In this document: positions 47,254 through 56,979 of the stretch, piece after piece
How positions within the stretch are numbered: position 1 is the stretch's first letter
Layout: every line of letters begins with the position of its first letter
DNA from: Francisella adeliensis
GTDB lineage: Bacteria > Pseudomonadota > Gammaproteobacteria > Francisellales > Francisellaceae
Length of the DNA stretch: 64,000 nucleotides
Assembly: GCF_003290445.1 (NCBI RefSeq)
Contig: NZ_CP021781.1
Location: forward strand, 1,736,001-1,800,000
Reading direction: 5' to 3'
Position numbers and translations under genes: made by a program
The notes under the pieces: generated by a model
The model's database searches: none
Told to the model about the DNA's origin: nothing
The model's input: the letters and a program-made list of their open reading frames with translations, nothing else

Positions 47254-50200
47254 CTAATATTTTTTAACAGCCCATAACTCAGATAGATTAGAATCATCAA
47301 CTTTTGTAGTAGTTGCATTCAAATCGCTAAGTCCACCACCATCTGCATAATCAGAATCAGAATTAGCATCAGCTATTACATCTGTCATCTGCGCAGACAA
47401 GTTAGACAACTGAATTTGGAACTCATCTGATGAGCGTATAATAATGTCATCTTTTGTAAACTCTTCCTCGAAATAGCTATTTACACCTATCGTACCAATA
47501 GAACCATCATCAGAAAGATCCCCTAAATCATAGTTCCCCACTTCAGACTCGATTACATTTTGCTCAGTATAAGCAAACTCAGCATCAGCTGCGATTCCTA
47601 TAGACCCGTCAGTATAAGTAATCTCAGCATGTCCATGAACAGTAATATCTCCATCTACTCTAGTTTCTTCAACACCATCACTTTCTAGATTGATAGCTGA
47701 TATACCAAGCTCATCAAGCGATAGAGCTTCACCATTATCTACAGCACCATCACCATCTTTATCTTGCCATACTTTGAACTGATCCCAGTCAGTATCTGCA
47801 ATATCAAATATACCATCATTGTTTGTATCAAACTCTGCTTTTAAACCTTCTAAATCGGTAGCATCTGGATTATCACTATAGTCAGCAAACACAAACTCTT
47901 CACGAGCACTTATTTGACCATCATTATCAGCATCATGAAATAACACGCCATCATCATTACCAGCCCATGCCGTTTGCTCAACAACACCATCATCATCAAC
48001 ATCAAGCTCAATTCCATCCTCGATACCTACAAACTCTGTACCATCGCCATCTAAGTCTATAACGATTGGTGCTATACTTTCTGTCACATCAATACTCATA
48101 GTAGATAGATTACTTGGGTCAGAATTACCATTCTCATTTAGAACTAAATAATCAAATGTTGCTATTTCTGAATTTTCTCCATCAGGTGTATAGGTTAGTA
48201 ATGAAATATTTGAAATACTTGTATCACTTCCTATTTCAGAACCATTATACATTAGCTGTCCATTACCACTGATAGTATCTGCATAAATACGAACCCCTAC
48301 AATTGGATCACCTTCAACATCTGCATAATTAAAATCATCTAATGAGAATGTATAAGTGGTTTCTTCATTAGTATTAACGCTTGAATCGCTAGTCGTAGGG
48401 GCATCATCTATCGCATCAACAGTTAATGAGAAGGCTGTATCAGAGCTAGCTCCACTACTATCTGTCGCTGTTACTGAAACTGTTGCATTACCATTTGCAT
48501 TAGCTATTGGAGTAACCGTTAAAATACCGTCAGAAATAGAGGCTTCAGCCAAACTTTCATCACTAATACTCGCTGTATAAATTATATTATCGCCATTATC
48601 TACATCAGTTGCATTTAAATCAATTGTAAAAGGCTCTGCATCCTCATCTATTCCTTGATTATCAATTGATGCCAATATAGGTGCGTCATTAACTCCTGTC
48701 ACATCAATACTCATAGTAGATAGATTACTTGGGTCAGAATTACCATTCTCATTTAAAACTAGATAATCAAAAGTTGCTATCTCTGCATTTTCAGCATCAG
48801 GCACATAAGTCAATAATGCAAAATTAGAAATACTAGTATCACTAGTAATCTCAAAACCGTTATACATTAGTTGTCCATTACCACTGATAGTATCTGCATA
48901 AATACGAACCCCTACAATTGGGTCGCCTTCAGCATCTGCATATTCAAAATCATCTGCTGTAAATGTATAAACAGAATCTTCAGAAGTTGAAACGGATGAA
49001 TCACTTGTTGTTGGTGCATCATTAACAGCTGCAACATCAACAATCATTGTATAACTACCTGAATCTACTGTGCCATCATTTACACTATACTCAAAAGCAT
49101 CATAAGCACTACCATTTGCATCTGCTGCAGGGGTAAACACTAATGAACCCTCTGCAATACTAGCAGCTGTTATAACCTGATCCTGTGCAACTGCTTCACC
49201 ATTAAGGATTAAGGCTCCTGCCGCTTCTAAACTAGTTATCTTAACACTTGATAAACTATCTCCACCATCAACATCTACAAAATTAAAGTCATCTACTCCA
49301 AATGTATAAGCTACATCTTCATCTGTAGTTACAGTATTATCACTCGATATTGGTGCATCATTAACAGCATCTGTAGTCAAGTTAAAGCTTGAATCAGAAC
49401 TAGCTCCATTGCTATCGGTTGCTGTTATCGTAACTGTTGCATTTCCATTAGCATTCGCCGTTGGTGTAACAAGCACTCCTTCTTTCAAATTATAAACTTT
49501 CACTTGTCCTGCGTATCCATCAGCTCCTCTAGAGCCTATAGCAATTGACTGACCGTCAGCACTTAATGATACTGACCCACCACTGTAATCTCCTGATGAT
49601 TCACCATCTATATCAGTGCTAACTTGTTCCCATGCACCATCTGTAAGTTGAAAAATGCGAACATGGCCACTATCAGAACCATTACCATCATTATTATTAG
49701 TACCTATAGCTACAGTAAGACCATCTGCACTTAACGATACTGCAAGCTCAGTAGATGTTCCTCCATCAAATGGATCAACTTCATTTAATAAAGCCTCACT
49801 TATAATACTATCTCCGGCTTTAGTCCATGATGCACCATCATATTGATATATATTAACCTCGCCTGTACCTGAATCACTATAAGGTGCTGCTATAGCAACT
49901 GTGCGACCATCTGCACTAATCGAAATAGACTTACCACTACCATCTCCAGATGACTCTCCATCTATGTCCGTACCTAACTGATTCCAAGTATCAGAGCCAC
50001 TATTATACTCAAAGACTTGTACTTGACCACTATTATAGCCACCTCCATCAGCACCAGTTGAACCTATAGCAATTGTTTGACCATCGGAACTAAGAGCACT
50101 AGAGATACCGCTCCAATCATCTGCAGATTCACCATCTATATCTAAGCCTAATTGCGACCAACCACCTTCACCATTATCTTCATAGATACGAACATGGCCA

Positions 50201-53200
50201 CTATTCCTACCAGCAATACCATCATTATACTGAGTACCAACTGAGATTATTTGACCGTCGTAACTTAATGAAATTGAATCAGCAAGCTGATCATTAGCAG
50301 CCTCACCATAGATTTCACCTACTTGTGACCAACTATCTTCACCATGCCTATAAACTCGTACTACACCACTATTGTTTCCGTTAGTATCATCTTGTCTTGC
50401 ACTAACAGCGATTGTTAGACCATCCCCACTTATAGATACAACTCTACCACTTCTATCACCTGCTTGACCATCAATATCTTCACCAAGTTGAGACCATCCC
50501 CCATCACTAAGCGTATAAACTCGTACATGCCCACTATTAGTACCATTATCATCATTATACTCGGCACCTATTACAATCGTTTGACCATCTGCACTTAATG
50601 ATACTGATCCACCACTAGAATCTCCTGCAGCTTCACCACTTATATCAGCTCCGATCTGATCCCATGTGCTCGTAACTTCTACAGTAGCCAAACTTTCATC
50701 AGAAATACTAGCTGTATAGGTAATATCATCCCCCTCAACATCACTAGCTGATACCTCAACTATAAAGGAGCCTGCATCTTCTTGTATCGTTTGATCGTCT
50801 ATTGAAGTAATTAATGGTGCATCATTTACCACTGCAACATCAATCGTCATCGTATAACTAGCATCTGAATCTACTGTGCCATCATTTACACTATATTCAA
50901 AAGCATCATAAGCACCTCCATTTGCATCTGCTTCCGGTGTAAATACTAATGAACCAGCTGCAATACTAGCAGCTGTTATAACCTGATCCTGTGTAACTGC
51001 TTCATCATTAAGAGTTAAAGCCCCTACCGCTTCTAAACTAGTTATCTTAACACTTGACAAACTATTTCCACTATCTACATCTGCAAAATTAAAGTCATCT
51101 ATACTAAATATATAAGCCGTATCTTCCGTAGCCATGGCTGTATTATCTTCTGATGTCGGAGCATCATTTTCTTCTGTTATTGTAATCTCAATATCTGAAG
51201 TGTTTGTAGCAACTTCATTACCATCACCATCATACACACTCCATGATAAGGTTCTTGTAGATATTGGTGTATCTGAATTATTACTATATGTCAGCTGCTC
51301 TAAGACTCTTGCAATTCTCGCAGGGAGAGGTGTCATATTGCTAGTATTAAAATCTATTCTAAAATCATTACCATTAACACCGTCCTGAGTACTATCAATA
51401 ACTCCTATATGTGAAGTAGTATTACTATAATGTACTTTATCACCTATTCTTTGAACATTCCAAATGCCTGCTGCATCAGTCGGTAAAGAAATAGTGTCTT
51501 CTGATTCAAGCCCTGTAATTAAAAGATACCCTCCTTCTAAATCTCCATCTCCAATATCAATATCTGTAAGAGTTATATTTGCATCAATTTGTTGAGGTGT
51601 TGAATTTACAGTATTCTCAGCAAAAGTTACATCTGTTAAATCACTAATTTCAGGTTGGTCATTCACAGCTGTGATATCAATGTTAACCACTGTTGATTCA
51701 CCATCAGCTGTACCATCATTTGGCGTAATAGTTAATGTAGCCGCATTATCACCATACACATCTAATGCTCCTGTGTACTGTATATTACTTGTTGTATCTA
51801 AATATGTATTAATAGCTGCAACACTACCAGCTAACGTTAGAGTTCCTGTACCTGAGTTTGAAACTACAACACTATCTGTTGAACCTGCGGTTAATATACC
51901 TGCTGATGCTTCAACTGTAATTGTTAAGTTATCTCCTTCAGCATCTGCAAAAACCATATCTGATAAATCTATATCACTAGCAATATCCTCAATAACTGTA
52001 ACATCACTTGGTGTATCACTTATTGTCGGAGCATCATTTTCTTCTGTTATTGTAATCTCAATATCTGAAGTGTTTGTAGCAACTTCATTACCATCACCAT
52101 CATACACACTCCATGATAAGGTTCTTGTAGATATTGGTGTATCTGAATTATTACTATATGTCAGCTGCTCTAAGACTCTTGCAATTCTCGCAGGGAGAGG
52201 TGTCATATTGCTAGTATTAAAATCTATTCTAAAATCATTACCATTAACACCGTCCTGAGTACTATCAATAACCCCTATATGTGAAGTAGTATTACTATAA
52301 TGTACTTTATCACCTATTCTTTGAACATTCCAAATGCCTGCTGCATCAGTCGGTAAAGAAATAGTGTCTTCTGATTCAAGCCCTGTAATTAAAAGATACC
52401 CTCCTTCTAAATCTCCATCTCCAATATCAATATCTGTAAGAGTTATATTTGCATCAATTTGTTGAGGTGTTGAATTTACAGTATTCTCAGCAAAAGTTAC
52501 ATCTGTTAAATCACTAATTTCAGGTTGGTCATTCACAGCTGTGATATCAATGTTAACCACTGTTGATTCACCATCAGCTGTACCATCATTTGGCGTAATA
52601 GTTAATGTAGCCGCATTATCACCATACACATCTAATGCTCCTGTGTACTGTATATTACTTGTTGTATCTAAATATGTATTAATAGCTGCAACACTACCAG
52701 CTAACGTTAGAGTTCCTGTACCTGAGTTTGAAACTACAACATTGTCTGTTGAACCTGCGGTTAATATACCTGCTGATGCTTCAATTGAAACTGTTAATTC
52801 ATCATTGTCTATATCAGTAAAACTCATTGCAGATAAGTCAACATCACTAGACACATCTTCTGTAACGGCTACATCACTTGGGGCAGTACTTATAGTCGGT
52901 GTACCGTCATTCACAGCAGTAATATCAATATTAACCACTGTTGATTCACCATCAGCTGTACCATCATTTGGCGTAATAGTTAATGTAGCCGCATTATCAC
53001 CATACACATTTAATGCTCCTGTGTACTGTATATTACTTGTTGTATCTAAATATGTATTAATAGCTGCTACATTACCAGCTAACGTTAGAGTCCCTGTACC
53101 AGAGTTTGAAACTACAACATTGTCTGTTGAGCCTGCGGTTAATATACCTGCTGATGCTTCAATTGTAATCGTTAAATTATCCCCTTCAACATCTGCAAAA

Positions 53201-56200
53201 CTCATAGCAGATAAGTCAACATCGCTAGCTACATCTTCGTTTGCAGTAATGCCATAAGATGGTGTGGCTGTATTATTCTGAATGAAATCTAATCCACCCG
53301 TACGCTCTCCAATAAGTAAATCTAGATCACCATCACCTCCAATATCTCCTAATGATGGGGATGAGTTAGAACCAACATCAATTCCATTAAATGGATTATT
53401 AGCACCTGATTGACTTGTAAATGTACCACTGTCATTCTGCAAGTAATTTATTGTCCCCAAGCTGTTTCCAAGCGCCAAATCCACATCACCATCACCATCA
53501 ACATCACCTAAAGATGGAGATGAATATCTACCAACATCAACCCCATTAAATGGATTATTAGCTCCTGATTGGCTTGTAAATGTACCGTTATCATTCTGCA
53601 AGTAACTCAGTGTACCACCGGTTTCACCAGCCACTAAATCCAAATCACCATCACCATCAACATCACCTAATGATGGTGTTGAATATTTAGCAACAGCAAT
53701 CCCATTAAATGGGTTATTAGCTCCTGATTGGCTTGTAAATGTACCATTATCATTCTGCCAGTAATTCAATGTCTTATCGCGTTCACCAATCACTAAATCC
53801 ATATCACCATCACCATCAACATCACCTAATGATGGAGCGGAGTTTAACCCTACATCTACTCTATTAAATGGATTATTAGCACCTGATTGACTTGTAAATG
53901 TACCGTTGTCATTCTGCCAGTAATCTAGTGTCCCAGAGAGGTTGCCAATCAATAAATCTAAATCGCCATCACCATCAACATCGCCTAAAGATGTACGCAT
54001 GTAACTATTAGTATCCAAACCATTGAATGAATTACTATAATCTGCCTGCTCAATTGTCACTGTCGGTGCATCATTGACAGCTGTAATATCTAAATTAATG
54101 ACCGTTGATTCACCATCTGCCGTACCATCATTTGAAGTGATTGTTAGCGTTGCAGCGTTATCACCATTTACATTTGCCTCACTTGTGTACTGTATATTAC
54201 TTGTTGTATCTAAATATGTATTAATAGCAGCTACACTACCTTCAAGTGTTAGAGCTCCTGTGCCAGAGTCTGTAATCGTTACACCTCCTGCAGAACTAGC
54301 TCCCAATGTACCTTCAGATGCTGCAACTGTTACCGTTAGGTTATCTCCATCAACATCAGCGAAGCTCATTGCAGATAAATTTACATCACTAGATACATCT
54401 TCTACAACAGTTACATCACTTGGAGCGTTGCTCAGAGTTGTAACATCATTAACAGCATTTACATCAATTGTCATTGTGTAGCTAGATGCTGAATCTACAG
54501 TTCCATCATTCACATTATATTCAAAAGCATCATAAGCACCACCATTTGCATCTGCTGCTGGTGCAAACTTCAATAACCCACCTGTTATATCTGCCACTGA
54601 TATAACTTGATTAGTTGTAACGGCACTACCATCGAGTGTCAGCTCACCTGCTGTTTCTAAAGCTGTTATCTTAACACTAGCTAAACTATCACCATCATCA
54701 ACATCTGCAAAGTTAAAATCTTCTGCTAAGAATGTATATGTTGTATCTTCTGTTACAGTTACTATGCTACTCGTAGCTACTGGCCCATCATTTGTTCCTG
54801 TAATTGTTACAGTCAAACTACTCGTATCTGTAGTAGTTCCATCACTTACATCATAAGCTACTTCTACTGTCGCAGTCTCTCCTACAGCCAAGTAATCATA
54901 ATTTAAACCAGGATTATAGCTAATGCTATTTCCTGACTCTGTAACAGTACCTAATCCTGATGTAATTGCTGCTGAACCACCAACTAAACTTAATGTATCT
55001 CTACTATCTACATCTGTATCATTAGCTATTACATCCACTACTACTGACGACTCTTCATCAGCTATAGTTATAGTATCTGCTACAGCTACTGGTCCATCAT
55101 TAGTACTTGTAATAGTTACGCTAACTGTCTGTGTAGCTGTGCCCCCATTACCATCATCTATAATTACATCAAATGTTTCTAATTTTATTTCTCCAGTTGC
55201 CAAGTACTGTACATCAGTATCTGCTACCGTATAAGTCCAATCAATATTACCATTAACTTGGTCTACATTAGCTACTAAATCACCTAATGCTCCGTCCGAT
55301 ATATTTCCAATACTTACACTATGTATATCCGATAAATCTAAATCACTAAACCCTATGGAACCAGTATCTATCAAGCTTCCTAAAGTACTTTCTTCAATCA
55401 CAGTTCCTGTGATATCAGTAGATTCTAAAATAGGCACATCATTTGTACCTAACACTGTTATTGATATTGTTTGTGTAGCTGTGCCTCCATTACCATCATC
55501 TACAGTTATATCAAATGTTTCTAATTTTATTTCTCCAACTGCCAAATACTGTACATCAGCATCTGCTATGGTGTAAGTCCAGTCAACATTATCATTAACT
55601 TGGTCCACATTAGCTACTAAACTACCTAATGCTCCAGCCGATACATTTCCAACGCTTACATTGTGAGTATTTGATAAATCAAAATCACTAAACCCTATAG
55701 AACCAGTATCTACTAAACTATCTAAAGTACTTTTTTCAGTTACAACTCCTGTGGCATCTGTAGATTTTAGTATTGGAGCAGCATTAACATTAACACTCTG
55801 AAAAGCCTCAGTACCACGGACTATAGCCATTACATCAGAAGTCTCATTTCTATTAAAGTTAACTCTATTTATAGCTGCTCTTTCAATAATACCTGAAGAC
55901 TCTTGAATATTAAGCCCCCGTCCAACAGTTTGCGTCTCCTCTTCCATAATTGAAATTTGTGGGCTTATTGTAGACCCTGTAAAATTCTCACTTCTTTGAA
56001 CAACTCTTTCTGCACCAGCCTGCTCTCCAGTACCAGCCTGCTCTCCAGTACCAGCCTGCTCTCCAGTACCAGCCTGCTCTCCAGTACCAGCTTCAACTCC
56101 AGTACCAGCCTGCTCTCCAGTACCAGCTTCAACTCCAGTACCAGCTTCAACTCCAGTACCAGCTTCAACTCCCATACTAGCTCCGGCCACTACACCTTCT

Positions 56201-56934
56201 CCCTCAGCATAAGCTTCAGAGCTATACATAATTGCTGAAAGAATAGCAAAAGTTAAAAGTGATTTTGTAAGCACTTCAGACTCTTTAGAGTGGATGATCT
56301 TTCTACTAGCATTGTGTTGTCTAATGAGTCTAGCTAAAGGGCTTTCATCCCTCATTTGGTTTATTTTTGCATTATCATCAACTGTATTATGCTTTACTAC
56401 CTTCCCTAGCTTATCTTTGGCAACAATTTCCAGATAGCTTATATCCTCACCCGAATTAACTTGACTATTATGTGTTATTGCCTTAAATGAAGAGCTAGCT
56501 TCATGAATTTCATTATTCTCAATAAAAGTGATAAAACTTGATAGTTTCAGCACTAAATCATCTAAGGCATTACCATTTAAAATAAGATCAACTTGCCTGT
56601 AGCCACCTGACCTTGTTTCTCTCAAAGCTATATTAAATTTTTCTGAAGTATCTATAGAGCCATCACGATTAGACTTAGGAACAACTTTTATTAGAGTATC
56701 TATAGAGCAACTATCACCTAAACTTATTCTCTCAAAATTGGTGGTTTTTTGGTCATATCCATATATTTTCGAATCTCCCGTAGAGCTAGATAAAGATATT
56801 CTATTCTTCTCAACCTTTAGCAACAAACTACCGTGATCTGTAGCATCAAAATCATTGATATTTGGTATATATGTATTCTCTAACACAGAAACAATATTCA
56901 AATAGATTATCATTCTACTATCAAAACCACTCAT
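47254..56934 (-). CDS. Giant type I-secreted adhesin with cadherin/VCBS domains and two FG-GAP propeller blocks
   Basis: A 3226-residue predicted surface or secreted protein. Residues 1-220 form a module I do not recognise; 224-242 is a hydrophobic segment ending 'SSEAYAEGEG'. Residues about 254-308 are GTGVEA/GTGEQA hexapeptides. From about 380 on there are roughly fifteen cadherin/VCBS-like domains ending in NDAP/NDGP/NDQP. A block of five 53-residue FG-GAP repeats (DVDGDGDLDL) lies at 968-1222 and a seven-unit propeller-like block at 2090-2485. The last 270 residues carry five EF-hand-like loops such as 'DADNDGQISAREEF'. Classical GGxGxDxUx repeats are not seen. Its place after an HlyB/HlyD pair supports type I secretion with a C-terminal signal. 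Adhesion is inferred from architecture; a toxin or S-layer role is possible. No lipobox is seen. Confidence 0.85.
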   Translation of the reverse strand: MSGFDSRMIIYLNIVSVLENTYIPNINDFDATDHGSLLLKVEKNRISLSSSTGDSKIYGYDQKTTNFERISLGDSCSIDTLIKVVPKSNRDGSIDTSEKFNIALRETRSGGYRQVDLILNGNALDDLVLKLSSFITFIENNEIHEASSSFKAITHNSQVNSGEDISYLEIVAKDKLGKVVKHNTVDDNAKINQMRDESPLARLIRQHNASRKIIHSKESEVLTKSLLTFAILSAIMYSSEAYAEGEGVVAGASMGVEAGTGVEAGTGVEAGTGEQAGTGVEAGTGEQAGTGEQAGTGEQAGTGEQAGAERVVQRSENFTGSTISPQISIMEEETQTVGRGLNIQESSGIIERAAINRVNFNRNETSDVMAIVRGTEAFQSVNVNAAPILKSTDATGVVTEKSTLDSLVDTGSIGFSDFDLSNTHNVSVGNVSAGALGSLVANVDQVNDNVDWTYTIADADVQYLAVGEIKLETFDITVDDGNGGTATQTISITVLGTNDVPILESTDITGTVIEESTLGSLIDTGSIGFSDLDLSDIHSVSIGNISDGALGDLVANVDQVNGNIDWTYTVADTDVQYLATGEIKLETFDVIIDDGNGGTATQTVSVTITSTNDGPVAVADTITIADEESSVVVDVIANDTDVDSRDTLSLVGGSAAITSGLGTVTESGNSISYNPGLNYDYLAVGETATVEVAYDVSDGTTTDTSSLTVTITGTNDGPVATSSIVTVTEDTTYTFLAEDFNFADVDDGDSLASVKITALETAGELTLDGSAVTTNQVISVADITGGLLKFAPAADANGGAYDAFEYNVNDGTVDSASSYTMTIDVNAVNDVTTLSNAPSDVTVVEDVSSDVNLSAMSFADVDGDNLTVTVAASEGTLGASSAGGVTITDSGTGALTLEGSVAAINTYLDTTSNIQYTSEANVNGDNAATLTITSNDGTADGESTVINLDITAVNDAPTVTIEQADYSNSFNGLDTNSYMRTSLGDVDGDGDLDLLIGNLSGTLDYWQNDNGTFTSQSGANNPFNRVDVGLNSAPSLGDVDGDGDMDLVIGERDKTLNYWQNDNGTFTSQSGANNPFNGIAVAKYSTPSLGDVDGDGDLDLVAGETGGTLSYLQNDNGTFTSQSGANNPFNGVDVGRYSSPSLGDVDGDGDVDLALGNSLGTINYLQNDSGTFTSQSGANNPFNGIDVGSNSSPSLGDIGGDGDLDLLIGERTGGLDFIQNNTATPSYGITANEDVASDVDLSAMSFADVEGDNLTITIEASAGILTAGSTDNVVVSNSGTGTLTLAGNVAAINTYLDTTSNIQYTGALNVYGDNAATLTITPNDGTADGESTVVNIDITAVNDGTPTISTAPSDVAVTEDVSSDVDLSAMSFTDIDNDELTVSIEASAGILTAGSTDNVVVSNSGTGTLTLAGSVAAINTYLDTTSNIQYTGALDVYGDNAATLTITPNDGTADGESTVVNIDITAVNDQPEISDLTDVTFAENTVNSTPQQIDANITLTDIDIGDGDLEGGYLLITGLESEDTISLPTDAAGIWNVQRIGDKVHYSNTTSHIGVIDSTQDGVNGNDFRIDFNTSNMTPLPARIARVLEQLTYSNNSDTPISTRTLSWSVYDGDGNEVATNTSDIEITITEENDAPTISDTPSDVTVIEDIASDIDLSDMVFADAEGDNLTITVEASAGILTAGSTDSVVVSNSGTGTLTLAGSVAAINTYLDTTSNIQYTGALDVYGDNAATLTITPNDGTADGESTVVNIDITAVNDQPEISDLTDVTFAENTVNSTPQQIDANITLTDIDIGDGDLEGGYLLITGLESEDTISLPTDAAGIWNVQRIGDKVHYSNTTSHIGVIDSTQDGVNGNDFRIDFNTSNMTPLPARIARVLEQLTYSNNSDTPISTRTLSWSVYDGDGNEVATNTSDIEITITEENDAPTSEDNTAMATEDTAYIFSIDDFNFADVDSGNSLSSVKITSLEAVGALTLNDEAVTQDQVITAASIAAGSLVFTPEADANGGAYDAFEYSVNDGTVDSDASYTMTIDVAVVNDAPLITSIDDQTIQEDAGSFIVEVSASDVEGDDITYTASISDESLATVEVTSTWDQIGADISGEAAGDSSGGSVSLSADGQTIVIGAEYNDDNGTNSGHVRVYTLSDGGWSQLGEDIDGQAGDRSGRVVSISGDGLTIAVSARQDDTNGNNSGVVRVYRHGEDSWSQVGEIYGEAANDQLADSISLSYDGQIISVGTQYNDGIAGRNSGHVRIYEDNGEGGWSQLGLDIDGESADDWSGISSALSSDGQTIAIGSTGADGGGYNSGQVQVFEYNSGSDTWNQLGTDIDGESSGDGSGKSISISADGRTVAIAAPYSDSGTGEVNIYQYDGASWTKAGDSIISEALLNEVDPFDGGTSTELAVSLSADGLTVAIGTNNNDGNGSDSGHVRIFQLTDGAWEQVSTDIDGESSGDYSGGSVSLSADGQSIAIGSRGADGYAGQVKVYNLKEGVLVTPTANANGNATVTITATDSNGASSDSSFNLTTDAVNDAPISSDNTVTTDEDVAYTFGVDDFNFVDVDGGDSLSSVKITSLEAAGALILNGEAVAQDQVITAASIAEGSLVFTPAADANGSAYDAFEYSVNDGTVDSGSYTMIVDVAAVNDAPTTSDSSVSTSEDSVYTFTADDFEYADAEGDPIVGVRIYADTISGNGQLMYNGFEITSDTSISNFALLTYVPDAENAEIATFDYLVLNENGNSDPSNLSTMSIDVTGVNDAPILASIDNQGIDEDAEPFTIDLNATDVDNGDNIIYTASISDESLAEASISDGILTVTPIANANGNATVSVTATDSSGASSDTAFSLTVDAIDDAPTTSDSSVNTNEETTYTFSLDDFNYADVEGDPIVGVRIYADTISGNGQLMYNGSEIGSDTSISNISLLTYTPDGENSEIATFDYLVLNENGNSDPSNLSTMSIDVTESIAPIVIDLDGDGTEFVGIEDGIELDVDDDGVVEQTAWAGNDDGVLFHDADNDGQISAREEFVFADYSDNPDATDLEGLKAEFDTNNDGIFDIADTDWDQFKVWQDKDGDGAVDNGEALSLDELGISAINLESDGVEETRVDGDITVHGHAEITYTDGSIGIAADAEFAYTEQNVIESEVGNYDLGDLSDDGSIGTIGVNSYFEEEFTKDDIIIRSSDEFQIQLSNLSAQMTDVIADANSDSDYADGGGLSDLNATTTKVDDSNLSELWAVKKY
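48082..48390 (-). repeat. Cadherin-like domain repeat, C-terminal copy
   Basis: About 309 bases repeat at 48697-49005 with an offset of 615 bases (205 residues). Both copies encode 'GVRIYADTISGNGQLMYNG' and 'FDYLVLNENGNSDPSNLS'. They differ at scattered positions, so this duplication is older than the 870-base one. Confidence 0.85.
48697..49005 (-). repeat. Cadherin-like domain repeat, N-terminal copy
   Basis: Partner of 48082-48390. A single intact cadherin-like domain (residues about 2752-2845) separates the two copies in the protein. Confidence 0.85.
49480..50667 (-). repeat. Seven-unit propeller-like repeat block in the adhesin
   Basis: Seven units of about 56 residues each carry the pattern W-x-Q-x-G-x-D-I-x-G-E, then SG-x-S-VSLS-x-DG-x-T-AIG, then SG-x-V-x-VY. 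Examples are 'WSQLGEDIDGQ', 'WNQLGTDIDGES' and 'WEQVSTDIDGESS'. Seven such units are what a closed seven-bladed beta-propeller needs. The block interrupts a cadherin-like domain. Confidence 0.8.
51155..51913 (-). repeat. 870-base tandem duplication, C-terminal copy
   Basis: Near-identical to 52025-52783 with an offset of exactly 870 bases (290 residues, in frame); I count three mismatches by eye. It encodes one 'SDLTDVTFAENTVNSTPQQ' domain and most of the preceding cadherin-like domain. Confidence 0.95.
52025..52783 (-). repeat. 870-base tandem duplication, N-terminal copy
   Basis: Partner of 51155-51913. A third, partial copy of its upstream third (the 'INTYLDTTSNIQYTG' domain) lies at about 52921-53170 and is slightly more diverged. 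Confidence 0.95.
53271..54032 (-). repeat. Five 159-base FG-GAP units in the adhesin
   Basis: The units encode 53 residues each: 'SLGDVDGDGDLDLLIG', then a variable blade, then 'NDNGTFTSQSGANNPFN'. The DNA period is 159 bases. Units 1-4 keep the calcium-binding DxDxDGxxD loop; unit 5 reads DIGGDGDLD, losing one ligand, and is truncated. Confidence 0.92.
56014..56172 (-). repeat. 18-base minisatellite in the adhesin gene
   Basis: About nine units of 18 bases in two interspersed variants, CCAGTACCAGCCTGCTCT and CCAGTACCAGCTTCAACT on the plus strand, encode GTGEQA and GTGVEA. Units are identical within each variant, which suggests recent expansion. The array is in frame, so copy change would alter length without breaking the gene. 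Confidence 0.97.
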
Positions 56935-56979
56935 AACTCTTCACTTCCCTTTTTCTAATTACTAGACTTAATTATCCGT

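Noticed and set aside
51671-53257. Long plus-strand open frames (195 and 238 codons) within the adhesin region
   Set aside because: They are antisense shadows of the repeated adhesin domains: they recur with the same 870-base spacing and have no ribosome-binding site or family motifs.
56010-56180. Possible CRISPR array
   Set aside because: The period is 18 bases without unique spacers and the array is in frame within a gene, so it is a coding minisatellite.
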